Source of the DNA: Clostridia bacterium
GTDB taxonomy: Bacteria; Bacillota; Clostridia; Oscillospirales; Oscillospiraceae
Length of the DNA: 20,768 nt
Direction: 5' to 3'
NCBI GenBank assembly: GCA_021153265.1
Contig: JAGKTU010000037.1
Span: 1-20,768 of the forward strand
Shown: positions 13,948-20,768 of the stretch, piece after piece
Position numbering within the stretch: position 1 is the stretch's first letter
How the letters are laid out: each line of letters opens with the position of its first letter
Program-made: the position numbers and the translations under genes
The notes under the pieces: generated by a model
Told to the model about the DNA's origin: nothing
Databases searched by the model: none
The model's input: only the letters and a program-made list of their open reading frames with translations

Positions 13948-15126
13948 ATGACCCAGCTTCTGCTCAGACTTTTTGTGAAAGATTCCGGGGATCCGGATTC
14001 TCCCGCCGTCCGTACTGCCATTGGCAGCCTCTCCGGCTTTGTTGGCATCGTGGCCAACATCGTGCTGTTCTTCTTCAAGCTGCTCATCGGTATGTTCACC
14101 GGCTCCGTGGCCATCACTGCCGATGCTATGAACAATCTCTCCGATGCCTCCGGCGCCATTGTGACCCTTCTGGGTTTTCGGCTCGCGCAGCGGCCTGCCG
14201 ACGAGGATCACCCCTACGGCCACGCCCGGTTTGAATATCTGTCCGGCCTTGCGGTGTCGGTGATGATCATGGTCATCGGCTTTGAACTGGCCAAAACCTC
14301 CATGGAAAAGATCATCACCCCCTCCGCCGTTGCGTTTTCCACCGCTGCGGCAGTGGTGCTGCTTGGCTCCATCGGCGTGAAGCTGTGGCTGAGCCTCTTC
14401 AATACGACCTTGGGCAAGCGCATCCGCTCTTCTGCGCTGCTCGCCACCGCTGCAGACAGCCGCAACGACTGCATTTCCACCGCGGCGGTACTCGTCGCCA
14501 TGCTGGTGGAGCATTTCACTTCCTGGCAAGTGGACGGCTATTTCGGCATGGGCGTGGCCCTGTTTATTCTCTTCAGCGGCTGGAATCTGGCGAAAGAAAC
14601 CATCTCCCCCCTGCTGGGTGAGGCCGCCAGCCCCGTACTTCGGGAACTGATCGTGGACTATGTAAGCCAGCAGCCCCATGTGCTGGGCTATCACGATCTG
14701 ATGGTTCATGATTACGGCCCCGGTCAGCGGTTCGCCAGCCTCCATGTGGAGATGGATAAAAACCGGGCCCCCCTGCTGTGCCACGAGCTGATCGACGACA
14801 TGGAACGGGAGTGCTTCGAAAGCCACGGCATCCATCTGGTGATCCACTACGATCCGGTGGTGGTGGACGATCCGGAACTGGACCGGATGCGCCAGCTGGT
14901 GACCCACATCCTGCAGGTTCGGGATGAGCGGCTGGCGATCCACGACTTCCGGATGGTTCCCGGCGAGGGGCATACCAACCTGATCTTCGATATTTCCCTG
15001 CCTTTGGATCTGAAAGGACAGGAGAAGACCATCCAGCGCACACTGGAGAACGCCCTGAACGATCTGGGTCAGGGAACATACTACACAGTGATCACCTTCG
15101 ACCCGGCGGTTTTCGACCACACATAA
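13948..15126 (+). CDS. Cation diffusion facilitator transporter, manganese-type metal site, with extended C-terminus
   Basis: The 392-residue protein starts at ATG 13948 after CAGGAGG. CDF proteins export divalent metals in exchange for protons as membrane dimers. Six helices occupy about residues 25-215. The transport site reads N62-x-x-x-D66 in helix 2 (ADAMNNLSDASG) and D170-x-x-x-D174 in helix 5 (AADSRNDC). Zinc CDFs usually show H/D-x-x-x-D and H-x-x-x-D, whereas N-D-D-D is the pattern I associate with MntE-like manganese exporters, so manganese is the preferred guess. The DHPYGHARFEY loop after helix 2 is conserved. After the usual cytoplasmic domain (about 230-310) come about 80 more residues that look like a second copy of that ferredoxin-like fold, making the protein roughly 90 residues longer than a standard CDF. 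A structured leader precedes it. Confidence 0.9.
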   Translation: MTQLLLRLFVKDSGDPDSPAVRTAIGSLSGFVGIVANIVLFFFKLLIGMFTGSVAITADAMNNLSDASGAIVTLLGFRLAQRPADEDHPYGHARFEYLSGLAVSVMIMVIGFELAKTSMEKIITPSAVAFSTAAAVVLLGSIGVKLWLSLFNTTLGKRIRSSALLATAADSRNDCISTAAVLVAMLVEHFTSWQVDGYFGMGVALFILFSGWNLAKETISPLLGEAASPVLRELIVDYVSQQPHVLGYHDLMVHDYGPGQRFASLHVEMDKNRAPLLCHELIDDMERECFESHGIHLVIHYDPVVVDDPELDRMRQLVTHILQVRDERLAIHDFRMVPGEGHTNLIFDISLPLDLKGQEKTIQRTLENALNDLGQGTYYTVITFDPAVFDHT

Positions 15127-15129
15127 AGC

Positions 15130-15157
15130 ATACGCCCTCCCATCCGGGAGGGCGTAT
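15130..15157. terminator. Bidirectional terminator between the CDF and hydrogenase genes
   Basis: ATACGCCCTCCC (15130-15141) and GGGAGGGCGTAT (15146-15157) form a 12-bp perfect stem with an ATCC loop, between convergent genes. TCATTCTTAT follows on the plus strand. Confidence 0.8.
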
Positions 15158-15178
15158 TCATTCTTATAGGAATTGGGA

Positions 15179-16684
15179 TCAATCCAGACTTTCGCCCCGG
15201 TCGCGGTAGGGGCTGTCGGAGGGGGAAGTGGTATTGGCTTCCTTGCTGTACTTGTCTACGAATTTTGTGGCCTGCTCCACGGGAAGAATGGTGCCGGCAC
15301 CGGCCACGCAGCCGCCGGGACAGGCCATGCCTTCCAAGAGGTAGCCCTTGTACTTACCAACCTTGGCCAGAGTCATCAGCTTGCGGCATTCCCGCAGGCC
15401 TTCGGCCCGGGCGGTCTTGATTTCCAGATCGGGATGTTCTTTCTGCACCAGATCCGTAACAGCCTTGGCGACACCGCCGGCCACGGCAAAGCCGCGTCCT
15501 GCGCCGGAGCCTTCGTTCAGATAGTCCTGCTCCTCCACGGTGGCGAAGTCAATCTCCTTGGCCTCGAACATGCCCATCAGCTCCTCGAAGGTCAGCACGA
15601 AGTCCACGTCGGAGCGGATGTCGGCACGAATGGCCTCCAGCTTCTTGGCGGCGCAGGGGCCGACGAAGACCACCTTGCAGCCGGGGAAGTCCTTCTTCAT
15701 CATCCGGGCGGTGAAGACCATGGGGGTCAGGGTCATGGAGATCTTGCGCATCTCGGTGGGGAAGAGCTTTTCGATCATGGAGTGCCATGCGGGGCAGCAG
15801 GAGGTGGCCATGTAGTCCTGCTCGGCAGGCACCTTCTCCATAAAGTCCTTGGCTTCTTCGATGGTACACATATCCGCGCCGATGGCGACTTCCACCACCC
15901 GGTCGAAGCCCAGCATCTTCATGGCAGTGACGAACTTGCCGGGGGAGACCTTGCCGCTGAACTGGCCGATGAAGGCGGGGGCTACGATGGCGATGACCTT
16001 GTCACCCTTCAGGATGGACTGGATGACCTGGAAGATCTGGCCTTTGTCCACAATGGCACCGAAGGGGCAGGACACCAGACACTGGCCGCAGGCCACGCAC
16101 TTGTCCTGATTGATCACGGCGCGGCCGTGCTCGTCGGAGCCGATGGCGTCCATGCCGCAGGACGCGGCGCAGGGGCGCTCCATGTGAATGATGGCATTGT
16201 AGGAGCAGGCCTTGGCGCACTTGCCGCACTTGATGCACTTATCCGGGTCGATATAGCTTCTGCCATTGACGAAACTGATGGCATTTTTGGGGCAGACCCG
16301 CTGGCAGGATGCGGCCAGGCAGTTCTGGCAGCTTTCGGTGACACGGTACTGGTTGGTGGGGCAGGCGTGGCAGGCGTAGGGAATGATGTTGATCAGCGGC
16401 GGCTCGTAGTACTGCTCGGCAACGGCGGCGGCATCCATGCCCTCGGTCATCAGGTGACGGGTCTGGATGGGCCGCAGGTTCAGACCCATGGCAGAGCGGA
16501 CACGCTCGCTGGCGATGGCGCGCTCCAGGAAGATGGAGTCGCGGTGCAGCGGCTGATCGCCGGGAACGATGATGTAGGGCAGCTCGTCCACGCCCTCGTA
16601 GCCACGGCCGGAATAGGCCATGCGGGCAACCTCGGTGAAGACCTTCTTGCGGATGTCCGTGATCAGGGAAGGGATGCCTCTCAT
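15179..16684 (-). CDS. Monomeric [FeFe] hydrogenase, group B-like
   Basis: The 501-residue protein starts MRGIPSLITDIRKKV at the ATG whose complement is 16682-16684, after CGGAGG with an 8-base spacer; the in-frame extension upstream crosses repeat sequence and is rejected. It interconverts protons and H2 using ferredoxin electrons. After about 125 residues comes a cysteine-rich region, including CQNCLAASCQRVCP, CIKCGKCAKAC and CVACGQCLVSC, that should hold several [4Fe-4S] clusters. The H-cluster motifs are all present: L1 TSCCPAW (294-300), L2 GPCAAKK (342-348) and L3 EGMACPGGC (451-459). The second cysteine of L1, the proton-relay position, is kept, so activity is plausible. The L2 and L3 variants and the architecture fit group B rather than group A enzymes. 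No maturation genes (hydE, hydF, hydG) are nearby. Its upstream region is filled by repeats. Confidence 0.93.
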   Translation of the reverse strand: MRGIPSLITDIRKKVFTEVARMAYSGRGYEGVDELPYIIVPGDQPLHRDSIFLERAIASERVRSAMGLNLRPIQTRHLMTEGMDAAAVAEQYYEPPLINIIPYACHACPTNQYRVTESCQNCLAASCQRVCPKNAISFVNGRSYIDPDKCIKCGKCAKACSYNAIIHMERPCAASCGMDAIGSDEHGRAVINQDKCVACGQCLVSCPFGAIVDKGQIFQVIQSILKGDKVIAIVAPAFIGQFSGKVSPGKFVTAMKMLGFDRVVEVAIGADMCTIEEAKDFMEKVPAEQDYMATSCCPAWHSMIEKLFPTEMRKISMTLTPMVFTARMMKKDFPGCKVVFVGPCAAKKLEAIRADIRSDVDFVLTFEELMGMFEAKEIDFATVEEQDYLNEGSGAGRGFAVAGGVAKAVTDLVQKEHPDLEIKTARAEGLRECRKLMTLAKVGKYKGYLLEGMACPGGCVAGAGTILPVEQATKFVDKYSKEANTTSPSDSPYRDRGESLD

Positions 16685-16722
16685 ATATAAAACCTCCGTG
16701 AAAGTATAATGTGCGGATAAGG

Positions 16723-16822
16723 ATAAATTGTAGTTTAGCCGGCGAGGGCCGGCAGCCAATGCGTGATTGGTGCGGTACGTCTCGTTACTTCCCAAACCCG
16801 CTCGGTAACGTCAGTGCTGCGG
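16723..16822 (+). repeat. Repeat-derived block with a single element end and small hairpins
   Basis: It begins with ATAAATTGTAGTTTA (16723-16737), the same terminal sequence as the neighbouring MITE-like element, in the same orientation. Short stems follow, such as GCCGGC-gag-GGCCGGC near 16738-16753 and CCAAT-gcgtg-ATTGG near 16757-16771. No coding potential is seen. It may be a partial or interrupted copy into which the next element inserted. It occupies most of the leader or promoter region of the hydrogenase gene. Confidence 0.6.
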
Positions 16823-17029
16823 TAAATTGTAGTTTACGGTACTGGCGCGGCAGCGCCCAAGGCCCCCTTGTGTAAAGGGGGCCTTGGGTGCTGCCGATTT
16901 CGCCGGAACACATGCGTATTCGTAACATTTTCCGCGACAATCCCTCCGAGCCGCCTTGCGGCGGCCCACCTCCCTTTGCACAAGGGAGGCTTTGGTGCGG
17001 TGCGCATCGCAATGCTAAACTACAATTTA
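16823..17029. repeat. MITE-like element of 207 bp with 14-bp terminal inverted repeats
   Basis: TAAATTGTAGTTTA (16823-16836) and TAAACTACAATTTA (17016-17029) are exact inverted ends. Inside the left end, 16848-16869 and 16875-16896 form a 22-bp stem with one G-T wobble and a GTGTA loop. Two more stems occur at about 16952-16967 (GCCGCC/GGCGGC) and 16970-16990 (CCTCCCTT/AAGGGAGG). There is no credible gene. The first 38 bases recur exactly at 20672-20709, showing that this is a dispersed family. TA at each outer edge could be the target duplication of an IS630/mariner-type transposase, which is an inference. Confidence 0.75.
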
Positions 17030-17156
17030 TACCGATACATTTTACCATAGTTACGGAAAAGAATCCACAATAATTCTTTGGAAATTCCGAAAATTTTTTG
17101 CATATCTTCCCCGGACACGCCATAGGTTGTACCACAATCTATGGGAGGGATGGTAA

Positions 17157-18311
17157 ATGAAGCGGATTTTGGGGATGCTGGCGGCGCTTGCTCTGACGGT
17201 GGCGCTGCTGCCAGTCAGGATACAGGCAGTTGAACTGGATGTGGCAGGGAAAAGCGCGGTGCTGATGGATATTCAGACGGGGACGGTGCTGTATGAGAAA
17301 AATGCCCACGAAAAACTCTCTCCAGCCTCGGTGACCAAGGTGATGACCATGCTGCTGATCATGGAGGCCATCGATGCGGGGAAAATCGGATGGGACGACA
17401 TGGTCACGGCCTCGGAGGCGGCCGCTGCCAAGGGCGGCAGTCAGGTGTATCTGAAGGTGGGGGAGACCATGTCCGTCCGGGATATGGTCAAGTCCATCGC
17501 CGTGTCCTCTGCCAATGACTGCGCCTGCGCCATGGCGGAGCATCTTGCCGGCAGCGAAAGCGGCTTTGTGGAGCAGATGAACGGGAAAGCGAAAGAATTG
17601 GGCATGAACGACACCAATTTTGTCAACTGCACCGGTCTGGACGACGGCGAGGCGGCGGAAAATCACAAAACTTCTGCCTATGACATCGCCCTCATGTCCC
17701 GGGAGCTGCTGAAAAATCACCCGAAGATCAAGGAATTCACCACCATCTGGATGGACACCATCCGAAACGGGGAATTTGGCCTGTCCAACACCAATAAACT
17801 GGTGCGATTCTACAGCGGCTGCACGGGGCTGAAGACGGGCTTTACCTCCGGGGCAGGCTACTGCCTGTCGGCGTCGGCCAAACGGGAGGGGATGGAGCTG
17901 ATCGCGGTGGTCATGGGCTGTGAGACCTCCAAGGAGCGTAACGCCGCCTGCAAATCGCTCCTTGACTACGGCTTTGCCAACTTCGCCTACATCGCCCCGG
18001 CGCTTCCCGAGGGGGCGGTGGTGCCGGTGACACTGGGGCGGGCCGATTCGGTATCGGCCATCGTATCCGGCGATACCGGATTACTCATCGACAAGGCCCA
18101 GAAAAGCTCCGTCACCACGGAGATGGAGCTGCTGCCCTCCGTAGCGGCGCCGGTGAGCCGGGGGCAGAAATTAGGCACCATGACGATCCGCTCCGGGGAG
18201 CAGATTTTGGCGCAAGTGCCGCTGGTGGCGGCAAATGGTGTGGAACGGCTGAACTGGGGAGACCTATTTGTGCGGACGCTGAAGCAGGTGGCCATGGCCG
18301 GGGAAAATTGA
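17157..18311 (+). CDS. D-alanyl-D-alanine carboxypeptidase (penicillin-binding protein 5 type)
   Basis: The 384-residue secreted enzyme trims the terminal D-Ala from peptidoglycan pentapeptides. The start is ATG 17157, 8 bases after GGGAGGG. A signal peptide (MKRILGMLAALALTVALLPV) ends near IQA, with cleavage around residue 24. All three serine peptidase S11 motifs are present: S58-V-T-K61 with the acylated serine, S118-A-N120, and K226-T-G228. The C-terminal PBP5-like beta domain spans about 265-360 and ends in a short amphipathic stretch, DLFVRTLKQVAM, that may anchor it to the outer membrane face. The upstream 127 bases after the repeat element are AT-rich; TTGCAT at 17097-17102 has only a poor -10 partner, so the promoter is unclear. 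In endospore formers, relatives (DacB, DacF) act in cortex synthesis, but nothing here shows sporulation control. Confidence 0.93.
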   Translation: MKRILGMLAALALTVALLPVRIQAVELDVAGKSAVLMDIQTGTVLYEKNAHEKLSPASVTKVMTMLLIMEAIDAGKIGWDDMVTASEAAAAKGGSQVYLKVGETMSVRDMVKSIAVSSANDCACAMAEHLAGSESGFVEQMNGKAKELGMNDTNFVNCTGLDDGEAAENHKTSAYDIALMSRELLKNHPKIKEFTTIWMDTIRNGEFGLSNTNKLVRFYSGCTGLKTGFTSGAGYCLSASAKREGMELIAVVMGCETSKERNAACKSLLDYGFANFAYIAPALPEGAVVPVTLGRADSVSAIVSGDTGLLIDKAQKSSVTTEMELLPSVAAPVSRGQKLGTMTIRSGEQILAQVPLVAANGVERLNWGDLFVRTLKQVAMAGEN

Positions 18312-18349
18312 CCCCGGCCGGTTTGGTCAGGCTGCCGATTTTATTTTTG
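18309..18349 (+). terminator. Weak candidate terminator after the carboxypeptidase gene
   Basis: TGACC (18309-18313) can pair with GGTCA (18325-18329) across a CCGG-containing loop, followed by a T-rich run at 18338-18348. The stem is short and overlaps the stop codon, so the call is tentative. Confidence 0.35.
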
Positions 18350-18428
18350 AATTTTTGGGTGTTTTGCACAGAGAAACATCTGTCCATGTGCCAATTTCAC
18401 CAATTTTACAATATGACGAAAATTAGCA

Positions 18429-18457
18429 TTGAAATCCTAAGTTCTTTCGTGTATAAT
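18429..18457 (+). promoter_or_regulatory. Strong promoter of the EF-G-like gene
   Basis: TTGAAA (18429-18434) and a perfect TATAAT (18452-18457) are 17 bases apart. The start point near 18464 gives a leader of about 67 bases ending in GAAAGGAG before ATG 18531. The leader contains GGAGGGCTTTGCCTCC (about 18496-18511), a small hairpin. Confidence 0.8.
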
Positions 18458-18530
18458 GTCTGCATTGTGGTGCACAGCACCCAAGTGCAACAAGCGGAGG
18501 GCTTTGCCTCCCCGAAAGGAGTTTTTCACC

Positions 18531-20594
18531 ATGTATTCTGTTAACGCGATCCGTAATATCTGTCTGCTGGGCCATAGCGGCAGCGGCAAGACTGCCCTGG
18601 CAGAGAGCTTACTGTATATGACCGGCGCCATCGACCGTATGGGCAAGAACGCTGACGGCAACACCGTCTGCGACTACGATCCCGAGGAGATCCGCCGTAA
18701 TATTTCCATCTCCACCGCCGTTGTGCCTCTGGAGTACAAGAACACCAAAATCAACCTTCTGGATACCCCCGGTGCATTCGACTTCTCCGGCGCCGTTATG
18801 GAGGCTCTGCGCGCCGCTGACGCCGCCATTCTGGTCATCTCCGCCAAGGACGGCATCACCGTCGGCTTCGAGAAGGCATGGAAGTATTGTGAAGAGCGCA
18901 ATATGCCCCGCTTCGTCTACATCTCCAAGGTTGACGAGGATAACTCCGACTACAATGCCACCTTCGAGGCTCTGCGCGAGAAGTACGGCAACAAGATCGC
19001 TCCCGTGGTCGTGCCCATCTGGAATTCCGCCAAGAAGGTCACCGGCATCATCGACGTGCTGAACAAGCGCGCCTACGAGATGCAGAACCTGAAGCGTGTT
19101 GAGATCGAAGTTCCCGCCGACAAGGAATCCGTCATCGAGGAGTTCAACGATGCGCTAAAGGAAGCTGTCGCCGAAACCGACGAGGCTCTGATGGACCGCT
19201 TCTTCGAGGGTGATGACTTTACTTACCGTGAAATGCTGGACGGCCTGCATGACGGTGTCAAGGAACTGAGCCTGTTCCCCGTGGTCTGCGGCTCCGGTGT
19301 CAACTGCCTGGGCAGCCTGATGCTCATGGATCACATCATCAACCTGCTGCCCAACCCCCAGCAGGGCAACTACCACAAGGCCACCACCGCCGACGGCAAG
19401 GTGGAGGAGTTCGTGGTTTCCGCCGGCGGCGTTCCCTCCGCATTCGTGTGGAAGACCGTTTCCGACCAGTACGGCAAGTACTCCTACATCAAGGTTCTCT
19501 CCGGTGAGATCACTCCTGACACCACTCTGGTCAACGCCCGTACCGGCGAGACCGAGAAGCTGGGCCGTATGTACACCATGTGCGGCAAGAAGGCCACCGA
19601 AGTTAAGGTCCTGGGCTGCGGCGACATCGGCGCCTTCGGCAAGATGGACAAGGTCAAGACCGGCGATACCCTGTGCGATCCCAGAAAGGTCGTTTCTCTG
19701 AAGCAGATCCCCTACGCACAGCCCTGCTACTCCATGGCCATCGCTCCCAAGGTCAAGGGTCAGGAAGAAAAGGTTGGCACCGGCCTGAACCGTCTGAACG
19801 AGGAAGATCCCTCCTTCACTCTGGTCAACAATGCTGAGACCCATCAGCTGGTTCTGTCCGGCTCCGGCGATCAGCAGCTGGACGTTCTGGTCGCCAAGCT
19901 GAAGAGCCGCTTCGGTGTGGACGCCGTCCTCGCTCCCGCCAAGGTCGCTTACCGCGAGAAGATCAAGAAGACCGTCCAGGCTCACGGCCGTCACAAGAAG
20001 CAGACCGGTGGTTCCGGCCAGTTCGGTGATGTCTGGGTCCGCTTCGAGCCCCAGGACGAGACAGACGCCCTGATCTTCGCTGAGGAAGTCTTCGGCGGCT
20101 CCGTGCCCAGAAACTTCTACCCCGCTGTCGAAAAGGGTATCCAGGAAGCCGTTCTGAAGGGCCCCCTGGCCGGCTATCCCATGGTCGGTCTGAAGGCTGT
20201 TCTGTACGATGGCTCCTACCACCCCGTCGACTCCAACGAAATGGCATTTAAGCTGGCCGCGATCCTGGCTTACAAGGAAGCTATGCCCAACGCCAACCCC
20301 ACCCTGCTGGAGCCCATCGGCACCCTGGCAGTTTCCGTCCCCGAGACTTACGTCGGCGACGTCATGGGCGATCTGAGCAAGCGCCGCGGCCGTCCCATGG
20401 GCATGAACCCCGATGCTGACGGCAACACCGTCATCGAGGCTGAAGTTCCCATGGCAGAGATGAGCTCCTACGCCATCGACCTGCGCGCCATGACCCAGGC
20501 CCGTGGTTCCTTCACCCTGAACTTCGAGCGTTATGAGGAAGTGCCCAAGGGCAACCAGGCTAAGATCATCGCTGACGCCAAGAACGACGACTAA
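18531..20594 (+). CDS. Elongation factor G-like GTPase (EF-G2 type) lacking the catalytic histidine
   Basis: The 687-residue protein starts at ATG 18531 with AAAGGAG about 9 bases upstream; an in-frame upstream extension crosses the promoter leader and is rejected. It has the five-domain EF-G layout: a GTPase domain with P-loop GHSGSGKT (14-21), then domain II, and domains III-V, including the QTGGSGQFGDVWVRFEP segment of domain IV. Three switch positions deviate from canonical EF-G. G2 reads RRNISI, G3 reads DTPGAFDF with alanine at residue 82 in place of the catalytic histidine, and G4 reads SKVD (133-136) rather than NKxD. Thermus EF-G-2 also lacks that histidine, as I recall, so this is probably a paralogue rather than the main translocase. 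Codon bias is extreme, indicating abundant expression. It is a single-gene unit with its own promoter and terminator. Confidence 0.9.
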   Translation: MYSVNAIRNICLLGHSGSGKTALAESLLYMTGAIDRMGKNADGNTVCDYDPEEIRRNISISTAVVPLEYKNTKINLLDTPGAFDFSGAVMEALRAADAAILVISAKDGITVGFEKAWKYCEERNMPRFVYISKVDEDNSDYNATFEALREKYGNKIAPVVVPIWNSAKKVTGIIDVLNKRAYEMQNLKRVEIEVPADKESVIEEFNDALKEAVAETDEALMDRFFEGDDFTYREMLDGLHDGVKELSLFPVVCGSGVNCLGSLMLMDHIINLLPNPQQGNYHKATTADGKVEEFVVSAGGVPSAFVWKTVSDQYGKYSYIKVLSGEITPDTTLVNARTGETEKLGRMYTMCGKKATEVKVLGCGDIGAFGKMDKVKTGDTLCDPRKVVSLKQIPYAQPCYSMAIAPKVKGQEEKVGTGLNRLNEEDPSFTLVNNAETHQLVLSGSGDQQLDVLVAKLKSRFGVDAVLAPAKVAYREKIKKTVQAHGRHKKQTGGSGQFGDVWVRFEPQDETDALIFAEEVFGGSVPRNFYPAVEKGIQEAVLKGPLAGYPMVGLKAVLYDGSYHPVDSNEMAFKLAAILAYKEAMPNANPTLLEPIGTLAVSVPETYVGDVMGDLSKRRGRPMGMNPDADGNTVIEAEVPMAEMSSYAIDLRAMTQARGSFTLNFERYEEVPKGNQAKIIADAKNDD

Positions 20595-20607
20595 AATGTA
20601 AACTTTT

Positions 20608-20640
20608 AAGCGGCGCAGAGTTTTCTGCGCCGCTTTTGTT
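20608..20640 (+). terminator. Rho-independent terminator of the EF-G-like gene
   Basis: AAGCGGCGCAGA (20608-20619) and TCTGCGCCGCTT (20624-20635) form a 12-bp perfect stem with a GTTT loop, followed by TTGTTG, 13 bases after the stop codon. Confidence 0.88.
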
Positions 20641-20667
20641 GCAAAAACCCCCAAAATGCAGTATAAT
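20639..20667 (+). promoter_or_regulatory. Promoter-like sequence firing into the right-edge repeat
   Basis: TTGCAA (20639-20644) and a perfect TATAAT (20662-20667) are 17 bases apart, immediately after the terminator. The predicted start near 20674 falls within the first bases of the repeat element. It may serve a gene beyond the right edge. Confidence 0.6.
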
Positions 20668-20670
20668 GCG

Positions 20671-20768
20671 ATAAATTGTAGTTTACGGTACTGGCGCGGC
20701 AGCGCCCAAAGGCTTCCCCCGGGGGGAAGCTGTCAAAAATCTTTGATTTTTGACTGATGAGGAATGCG
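20671..20768 (+). repeat. Second copy of the MITE-like family, cut by the window edge
   Basis: It opens with ATAAATTGTAGTTTA, and bases 20672-20709 match 16823-16860 exactly (38 of 38). The interior differs from the first copy: GCTTCCCCC/GGGGGAAGC (20712-20730) and then GTCAAAAATC/GATTTTTGAC (20732-20741 with 20745-20754). The family therefore shares ends but carries variable hairpin modules. The far inverted end is not in the window, and no gene is visible from 20595 onward. Confidence 0.75.

Noticed and set aside
13843..15120. A 425-codon minus-strand frame opposite the cation transporter gene, and similar frames at 7052-7837 and 10806-11813
   Set aside because: All lie opposite membrane-protein genes with full family motifs. 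The antisense products are His/Gln/Gly/Asp-rich and lack start signals.
15173..16690. A 505-codon open frame on the plus strand opposite the hydrogenase gene
   Set aside because: It is the antisense image of a clearly identified, motif-complete hydrogenase. Its product is Gly/His/Leu/Asp-rich low-complexity text with no family resemblance, a common effect of GC-rich codon bias.
16868..17073. Short open frames of about 60 codons inside the MITE-like element
   Set aside because: They read through hairpin stems and inverted repeats, have no ribosome-binding sites, and give arginine/proline-rich products without similarity.
17097..17125. Sporulation sigma-factor promoter for the carboxypeptidase gene
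   Set aside because: TTGCATA and CATAGG at about the right spacing are only loosely like sigma-G or sigma-E elements, and there is no supporting context.
19155..20654. A 499-codon open frame on the minus strand opposite the EF-G-like gene
   Set aside because: Same cause: the strong codon bias of the EF-G-like gene leaves the antisense frame free of stops. It has no ribosome-binding site and would run through the terminator hairpin.

Overview
This 20.8 kb stretch looks like the chromosome of an anaerobic, low-oxygen-adapted clostridial bacterium, most likely a gut member of the Oscillospirales. The evidence is a moderately GC-rich base composition, strong Shine-Dalgarno sites, a monomeric [FeFe] hydrogenase, a DegV protein, a CUT1 sugar transporter without its own ATPase, and hairpin-rich intergenic repeats. 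The taxonomic guess is an inference; there is no rRNA in the window. Every intact gene is flanked by recognisable start signals, and most transcription units end in a long GC-rich hairpin. I found no tRNA, rRNA or CRISPR array.

Layout, left to right. 1-1510 (minus): the first 503 codons of clpB, running off the left edge. 1574-1952: the broken 3' end of a large serine recombinase gene, a mobile-element scar. 2083-4614: a Tet(M)/EF-G-like translation GTPase whose C-terminus is fused to a YacP/Rae1-type NYN endoribonuclease domain, the most unusual gene here. 4653-5363 (minus): a YwaF-type membrane protein. 5587-6048: a PsiE-like membrane protein. 6104-6204: palindromic intergenic repeats. 6337-8419: a likely two-gene unit of a zinc-dependent phospholipase C-like protein and a UMF1-type MFS transporter.

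8534-12850 is a complete sugar-uptake operon: a strong promoter, two palindromic operator candidates, a lipoprotein solute-binding protein, an intercistronic hairpin, two permeases and a LacI-family regulator that probably controls the operon through those operators. The energising ATPase must be encoded elsewhere. Next come a DegV fatty-acid-binding protein (minus) and, divergent from it, a cation diffusion facilitator with an N-D-D-D metal site (manganese type) behind a roughly 150-nt leader that can fold into competing hairpins.

15179-16684 (minus) is a monomeric [FeFe] hydrogenase with all three H-cluster motifs. Upstream of it lies a 300-bp block of repeats: a 207-bp MITE-like element with inverted ends, plus a related half-element. 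A second member of the family begins at 20671 and is cut by the right edge. Between them are a secreted D-Ala-D-Ala carboxypeptidase (17157-18311) and a highly codon-biased EF-G-like GTPase (18531-20594) that lacks the catalytic histidine of canonical EF-G. The window therefore carries two non-canonical EF-G-family proteins and no canonical one.
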